This document shows, piece by piece, positions 60,199-64,000 of a stretch of DNA of 64,000 bases (the stretch's first letter is position 1; each line of letters opens with the position of its first letter). The stretch lies in NCBI RefSeq assembly GCF_018617485.1, contig NZ_JACSKH010000001.1:682001-746000 (forward strand). The letters run 5' to 3'. The notes under the pieces were generated by a model. That model had not been told where the DNA came from and did not search any database. It worked only from the letters and a program-made list of their open reading frames with translations. Position numbers and translations under genes: made by a program. Origin of the DNA: Exiguobacterium sp. s124 (lineage in GTDB: Bacteria; Bacillota; Bacilli; Exiguobacteriales; Exiguobacteriaceae).

Positions 60199-60870
60199 AT
60201 GAGATCTGAATGGAAACAACATGCACGGCAAGCGTTGAAAGGAAAATGGTGGCTCATGGCCGGGTTGGCGCTTTTGTTCGTTATCGTCAACGGGATTCCA
60301 CAATGGTTCGCTCCTGAAATGGATCCCAATTCACCGGAAGCGTTCACATCGACAGACGCCACGTTAAGTTTCGTGTCGACCGTTCTTCAAGTCTTGATTG
60401 CTCCACTTGCCATCGGCTGGTCATGGCTCGCGCTTAACGTATCACGCGGAAATGGCGCATCACTCTCGACATTGTTCAAACCGTTCCAAAAACGTTATGT
60501 GAAACATGTCATCACGTCTTTCGTGATGGGTGTGTTCCTCGTATTGTGGACGTTATTGCTCATCGTACCTGGAATCATCAAAGGATTCTCGTACTCGCTT
60601 ACGCCGTATATCTTACGCGATCAGCCTGAGCTTTCGGCACTTGAATCGATTACGGAATCGCGTCGTCTCATGGACGGGCACAAGATGGAAGCATTCATGC
60701 TCTTCTTATCCTTCTTCGGATGGTTCCTCGTCGGGATTTTGACGCTCGGAATTGGATTCTTCTTCATCGGACCTTACTTCTCAACAACGTATGCGACGTT
60801 CTATGACTCGATTCGCGACAAACAAGTTGGTTCGGACGAGCCAGTGCACGGAACGGAACAAGGATTCTAA
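60199..60870 (+). CDS. DUF975 family membrane protein
   Basis: A 223-aa protein with about five helices: opening WKQHARQALKGKWWLMAGLALLFVIV, IGWSWLALNVSRG, MGVFLVLWTLLLIVPGIIKGFSYSL, LSALESITESRRLMDGHKMEAF and WFLVGILTLGIGFFFIGPY, the DUF975 pattern. Function unknown. Terminator shared with glpX follows. Confidence 0.82.
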   Translation: MRSEWKQHARQALKGKWWLMAGLALLFVIVNGIPQWFAPEMDPNSPEAFTSTDATLSFVSTVLQVLIAPLAIGWSWLALNVSRGNGASLSTLFKPFQKRYVKHVITSFVMGVFLVLWTLLLIVPGIIKGFSYSLTPYILRDQPELSALESITESRRLMDGHKMEAFMLFLSFFGWFLVGILTLGIGFFFIGPYFSTTYATFYDSIRDKQVGSDEPVHGTEQGF

Positions 60871-60873
60871 TCA

Positions 60874-60914
60874 ACAAAACGCCTCGCTCATTTTATTGAG
60901 CAAGGCGTTTTTTT
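60874..60914. terminator. Bidirectional terminator
   Basis: AACGCCT…GCTCA / TGAGC…AGGCGTT with A- and T-runs, between convergent genes. Confidence 0.85.
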
Positions 60915-61893
60915 AGGCGTTGACTTCAGTTTTTTGTAAGTATGGCTTCAATGATAAGTGATGTTCAGCCACGACTTTACGAATTGTGCGTGTCTTCGAG
61001 CGCATGACGAGTGACGTCGTCTCGACGATATCATCCGTCAAAAACTTGACGCCATCGAGCAACTCACCAGACGTGACACCCGTCGCGGCGAAGATGCAGT
61101 CATCGCTCTTGACGAGGTCGTCGAGCGTGAGGAGTTGGAGTGGATCTTCAATTCCCATTGAGATGACGCGAGCTGATTCCTCTTCGTTCATCGGATGTAG
61201 ACGAGCCTGCATGTCTCCGCCAAGCGCTTTGACAGCGGCAGCTGTGATGACTCCTTCAGGAGCTCCACCTGTACTGATGAAAATATCAATCGGGTTCGAT
61301 TTGACGGCAGCGGCGATTCCGGCGGATACGTCGCCATCCTCGAATAGCTTGACGCGCGCGCCGACATTCATGACGGCTTGACGAAGGTGTTCGTGACGGT
61401 CACGGTCTTGCATGATGACCGTCACTTCCTCGATGCGCTTGTTATTATATTTCGCAGCTTTTTCAATGATTGACTCGAGCGGTTCGTCGAGTGAGACTTT
61501 CCCTTTTAAGTTTGGACCGACGACAAGCTTGTCCATGTACATATCTGGTGCGTGGAGGAGGGCACCTTCATCCGCAACGGCGATGACGACCATCGCATCT
61601 CCAAGGCCTTTTGCGACAATGGATGTTCCTTCGAGTGGATCGACAGCGATGTCAACTTTCGGACCGAATGTCGTTCCGAGTTTTTCCCCGATGTAGAGCA
61701 TCGGTGCCTCATCGAGTTCACCTTCTCCGATGACAACGGTCGCGTCCATATTGACCGTTCCGAGAACTTCTCGCATCGCTGACGTAGCTGCATCATCGGC
61801 CTCGTTCTTTTGGCCGCGTCCGATCCATTTCGATGATGCGAGTGCTGCTGCCTCTGTTGCCCGTACGATTTCTAATGCTAATTCACGTTCCAT
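60913..61893 (-). CDS. glpX: Fructose-1,6-bisphosphatase, class II (GlpX)
   Basis: A 326-aa GlpX: ALASSKWIGRGQKNEADDAATSAMR, VVIGEGELDEAPML (metal site), VDIAVDPLEGTSIVAKG, FISTGGAPEGVITAAA. Gluconeogenic FBPase. Reverse orientation inside the yut cluster. ATG follows GGAGGG. Confidence 0.95.
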   Translation of the reverse strand: MERELALEIVRATEAAALASSKWIGRGQKNEADDAATSAMREVLGTVNMDATVVIGEGELDEAPMLYIGEKLGTTFGPKVDIAVDPLEGTSIVAKGLGDAMVVIAVADEGALLHAPDMYMDKLVVGPNLKGKVSLDEPLESIIEKAAKYNNKRIEEVTVIMQDRDRHEHLRQAVMNVGARVKLFEDGDVSAGIAAAVKSNPIDIFISTGGAPEGVITAAAVKALGGDMQARLHPMNEEESARVISMGIEDPLQLLTLDDLVKSDDCIFAATGVTSGELLDGVKFLTDDIVETTSLVMRSKTRTIRKVVAEHHLSLKPYLQKTEVNA

Positions 61894-62051
61894 AGTGTTG
61901 TACCCTCCACGTTATCTCTATTCAATGTGTTATACTTTTTACGGCTTAAATCCGTTGATTAGTGTATCACAATGTTATAAATGATGTAAATAGGACAGAT
62001 TCTTTTCTCCTGACCGAAAAAGCATTAGTATTAACAGCAGGGGGGATCATC

Positions 62052-62495
62052 ATGTATTTTGTGAATAGAGAGAAGATTAATCAGACACTGGAACAAATGG
62101 AGACGATGTTAGCGCATACCGATCAATTGAATGGGGATGCGTTCACGGTAGATCTTGCGAAACAGCGAATGGCCGTCCTTCTTATGGAAGGGGTCATCGA
62201 TGTTGGGAACTCGATGATTGACGGGTTCATCATGCGAGACCCTGGAAGTTATGAAGACATTGTCGACATCTTACTCGATGAGCGCGTGCTCGATGAGACG
62301 ACGGCGAAAGCGACAAAAGCACTCGTCGGATTACGTGCCTACTACGTTCGTGAGTTTGTGCACGCCGATGCATCAAAGTTTGACGAATGGGTGAAGACGT
62401 CGAAACAAGACTTCACGGCATTCTCCGCACAAGTTCGTCACTACTTAGAAGTCGAACTTGGACCAGTGTCCGCATTCTTACCAGAAAGCGAGTGA
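62052..62495 (+). CDS. yutE: DUF86 / HepT-like protein (YutE type)
   Basis: A 147-aa all-helical DUF86 (HEPN fold) protein: LAKQRMAVLLMEGVIDVGNSMIDGFIMRDPGSYEDIVDILLDERVLD and RAYYVREFVHAD near the C-terminus. The usual HepT R-x4-H motif is degenerate, and no MNT nucleotidyltransferase partner is adjacent, so it is probably not an active toxin; in Bacillales yutE is a housekeeping-cluster gene of unknown role. ATG 62052 after GGGGGGATC. Confidence 0.85.
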   Translation: MYFVNREKINQTLEQMETMLAHTDQLNGDAFTVDLAKQRMAVLLMEGVIDVGNSMIDGFIMRDPGSYEDIVDILLDERVLDETTAKATKALVGLRAYYVREFVHADASKFDEWVKTSKQDFTAFSAQVRHYLEVELGPVSAFLPESE

Positions 62496-62499
62496 TTGG

Positions 62500-63279
62500 A
62501 TGGAACCGATTAAAGGATATTTGTTTGATTTAGACGGTACGATGTATGCCGGTACGGAACCCGTACAGGCAGCTGTCGATTTCGTCAACGAACTAGAAGC
62601 GACAGGCGTCCCATATTTGTTCGTCACAAACAACGCATCGATGACGCAACAACAGATTGCTGATAAGTTGATTGCGATGGGGGCGAACGTGAAAGCGGAG
62701 AACGTTTTGACGAGCGCGATGGCAACGGCTTTTTATATTGAAAAGATGTCTCCAGGAGCAACTGTCTATATGATTGGGGAAGATGGACTTCGTCTTGCGT
62801 TAGAATCTCGTGGTTTTCATGTCACGGACGAACCGAAAGCGGACTATGTAGTCATCGGCCTTGACCGACACATCACATATGAGAAGTTGGCACGTGGCGC
62901 GATTGCCATCCGTTCGGGAGCTCGATTTATCTCGACAAATGGGGATATCGCGATTCCGACTGAACGTGGATTTCTACCGGGGAACGGGTCGCTCACGTCT
63001 GTATTGACCGTGACGACGGAGAAGGATCCTTTCTTCATCGGAAAACCGGAACCGGTCATGATCGACATCGCACTCGACATGATTGGACTAAATAAAGAGG
63101 ATGTCGTCATGGTCGGGGATAACTACCATACGGATATTTTGTTTGGAATTAATGGTGGCATTCGTACGCTCCATGTCAACTCAGGTGTGCATGGACCGGC
63201 GTTTATCCAAGAACAAGAAAAACTCCCAACCTATATGGTCGAGAGTTTAGATGAATGGAAGCACGAAAAAAAGGGATGA
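62500..63279 (+). CDS. yutF: HAD-superfamily phosphatase (YutF, NagD-like)
   Basis: A 259-aa class II HAD phosphatase: FDLDGTMYAGTE (nucleophile Asp), LFVTNNAS, GKPEPVMIDIALD (Lys) and VMVGDNYHTDILFGINGG (acidic pair). ATG 62500, 4 nt after the yutE stop; weak RBS suggests translational coupling. Physiological substrate uncertain, p-nitrophenyl-phosphatase type. Confidence 0.92.
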   Translation: MEPIKGYLFDLDGTMYAGTEPVQAAVDFVNELEATGVPYLFVTNNASMTQQQIADKLIAMGANVKAENVLTSAMATAFYIEKMSPGATVYMIGEDGLRLALESRGFHVTDEPKADYVVIGLDRHITYEKLARGAIAIRSGARFISTNGDIAIPTERGFLPGNGSLTSVLTVTTEKDPFFIGKPEPVMIDIALDMIGLNKEDVVMVGDNYHTDILFGINGGIRTLHVNSGVHGPAFIQEQEKLPTYMVESLDEWKHEKKG

Positions 63280-63297
63280 CGAATGTCTCCCTTTTTG
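63267..63297. terminator. Bidirectional terminator between yutF and yutI
   Basis: AAAAAGGGA / TCCCTTTTT hairpin overlapping the yutF 3' end. Confidence 0.75.
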
Positions 63298-63298
63298 C

Positions 63299-63526
63299 TT
63301 AGAATACTTGTTCTACTTCGACGATGCCTGGTACTTCTTCGATGAGCGCACGCTCAATACCGGCTTTTAACGTGATTGTTGAAGACGGGCAGCTGCCGCA
63401 AGCACCCATCAAACGGAGCTTGACGATGCCTTCTTCGACATCAACGAGTTCGACGTCTCCGCCGTCACGAAGCAAGAACGGACGCAATTTATCGAGCACT
63501 TCTTGGACTTGATCAAACATTTCCAT
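63299..63526 (-). CDS. yutI: NifU C-terminal domain Fe-S protein (YutI)
   Basis: A 75-aa NifU-C domain: [37 protein letters not shown] with the CxxC pair (ACGSCPSS) that holds or transfers a 4Fe-4S cluster. It likely works downstream of the Suf system encoded at the left of the window. AAAGGGGTAG precedes the ATG. Confidence 0.93.
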   Translation of the reverse strand: MEMFDQVQEVLDKLRPFLLRDGGDVELVDVEEGIVKLRLMGACGSCPSSTITLKAGIERALIEEVPGIVEVEQVF

Positions 63527-63655
63527 GGTATCTACCCCTTTCTCGTTCTACTTTATTCTAGCAAGTTTGAGAGTGTTTCTCAATCATTTACACTGAGCGT
63601 TTCATCATCGGGAAATCGAAGAATTTTTGTATAATAGATTTGAGGGGGAATAAAG

Positions 63656-63943
63656 ATGAAAATTACGGTATATGGGGCAGAAGTTCAATGTGCAAGTTGT
63701 GTCGGTGCACCGAGTTCGACCGAAACGTATGAGTGGTTGCAAAGTGCGCTCGGAAGGAAGTATCCGGAGCATTCTTTTTCGTTCGAATATATCGATTTCG
63801 AACAGAGCGAAGATGAGTTCGCCCAGGCGCTCAAAGAAGACGAATGGTTCTATCCGCTCGTATTGCTCGATGGAGAAGTGATTGATGAAGGGGTCGTTCA
63901 ATTACGAAAAGTGTATGCGGCGATTGAAGCAAAGCAAAAATGA
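63656..63943 (+). CDS. yuzD: YuzD family protein (DUF1462)
   Basis: A 95-aa thioredoxin-like YuzD: ITVYGAEVQCASCVGAPSSTETYEWLQSAL carries a CxxC near residue 11, followed by FYPLVLLDGEVIDEGVV. Divergent from yutI as in B. subtilis. RBS GAGGGGGAAT. Redox partner unknown. Confidence 0.9.
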   Translation: MKITVYGAEVQCASCVGAPSSTETYEWLQSALGRKYPEHSFSFEYIDFEQSEDEFAQALKEDEWFYPLVLLDGEVIDEGVVQLRKVYAAIEAKQK

Positions 63944-63955
63944 AATAGGACAAAT

Positions 63956-63992
63956 GAGGCGATTTCATGTGTGATGAAGTCGTCTTTTTCGT
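63956..63992 (+). terminator. Terminator after yuzD
   Basis: GGCGATTTCAT / ATGAAGTCGTC hairpin followed by TTTTTCG. Confidence 0.75.
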
Positions 63993-64000
63993 CTACAAAA

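Noticed and set aside
62052-62495. YutE as a HepT-MNT toxin-antitoxin component
   Set aside because: No MNT partner beside it, degenerate catalytic motif, and conserved housekeeping context.

Overview
The window is chromosomal DNA from a Bacillales-type low-GC Gram-positive bacterium carrying one apparently complete siphovirus prophage. Gene order on both sides resembles the Bacillus subtilis yus region (fadN-fadA-fadE, yusI, gcvH, yusE, met ABC transporter, sufCDSUB) and yun/yut region (yunF, yunD, yutD, yutE, yutF, yutI, yuzD). The moderate GC content and the combination of genes suggest Exiguobacterium. That genus call is an inference from gene content, not from a search.

Left host arm (1-17269): a beta-oxidation operon (3' part of fadN, then fadA and fadE); a nucleotidyltransferase-like gene; an ArsC/Spx-family protein; gcvH; a convergent PTS_EIIC_2 permease; a thioredoxin-like protein. 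Next come a roughly 300-nt untranslated transcription unit with its own promoter and terminator, and a SAM (S-box) riboswitch controlling metN-metI-metQ. An MFS exporter and the sufC-D-S-U-B iron-sulfur assembly operon complete the arm.

Prophage (17240-51312, about 34 kb): it sits in the 3' end of sufB between 26-bp direct repeats. The phage-supplied copy restores the last sufB codons and stop, and the original suf terminator now lies 34 kb away at 51328. The lysogeny end is packed with defence-like cargo: an AbiF/Abi_2 HEPN gene behind a promoter and a terminator-like hairpin, the tyrosine integrase, a Panacea-domain gene paired with an unknown 229-aa protein, and a DUF4041/GIY-YIG nuclease. 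Then follow a short CI-like repressor and Cro, a Bro-N/ORF6C antirepressor, early genes, SSB, a DnaD-like replication protein that contains an iteron/palindrome cluster, RecU, two genes each built from three helix-turn-helix units, HNH nuclease, terminase, portal, protease, HK97 capsid, connectors, tail tube, a tail chaperone pair with a U UUU UUA frameshift site, tape measure, Dit, Tal, a BppU-type fibre with an SGNH esterase, a second SGNH protein, holin and an M23 endolysin.

Right host arm (51313-64000): L-lactate dehydrogenase, a Na+/alanine symporter, acylphosphatase, BrnQ, a NorA-like MFS pump, the yunF-yunD pair, yutD, two membrane proteins, glpX, yutE, yutF, the NifU-like yutI and yuzD.

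The strongest candidates for undescribed biology are the lysogeny-module cargo (AbiF with a possible small RNA, and the Panacea-linked pair), the replication-gene iterons, the 300-nt structured RNA upstream of metNIQ, and the twin triple-HTH genes. All readings are by eye from the sequence; no search or folding program was run.
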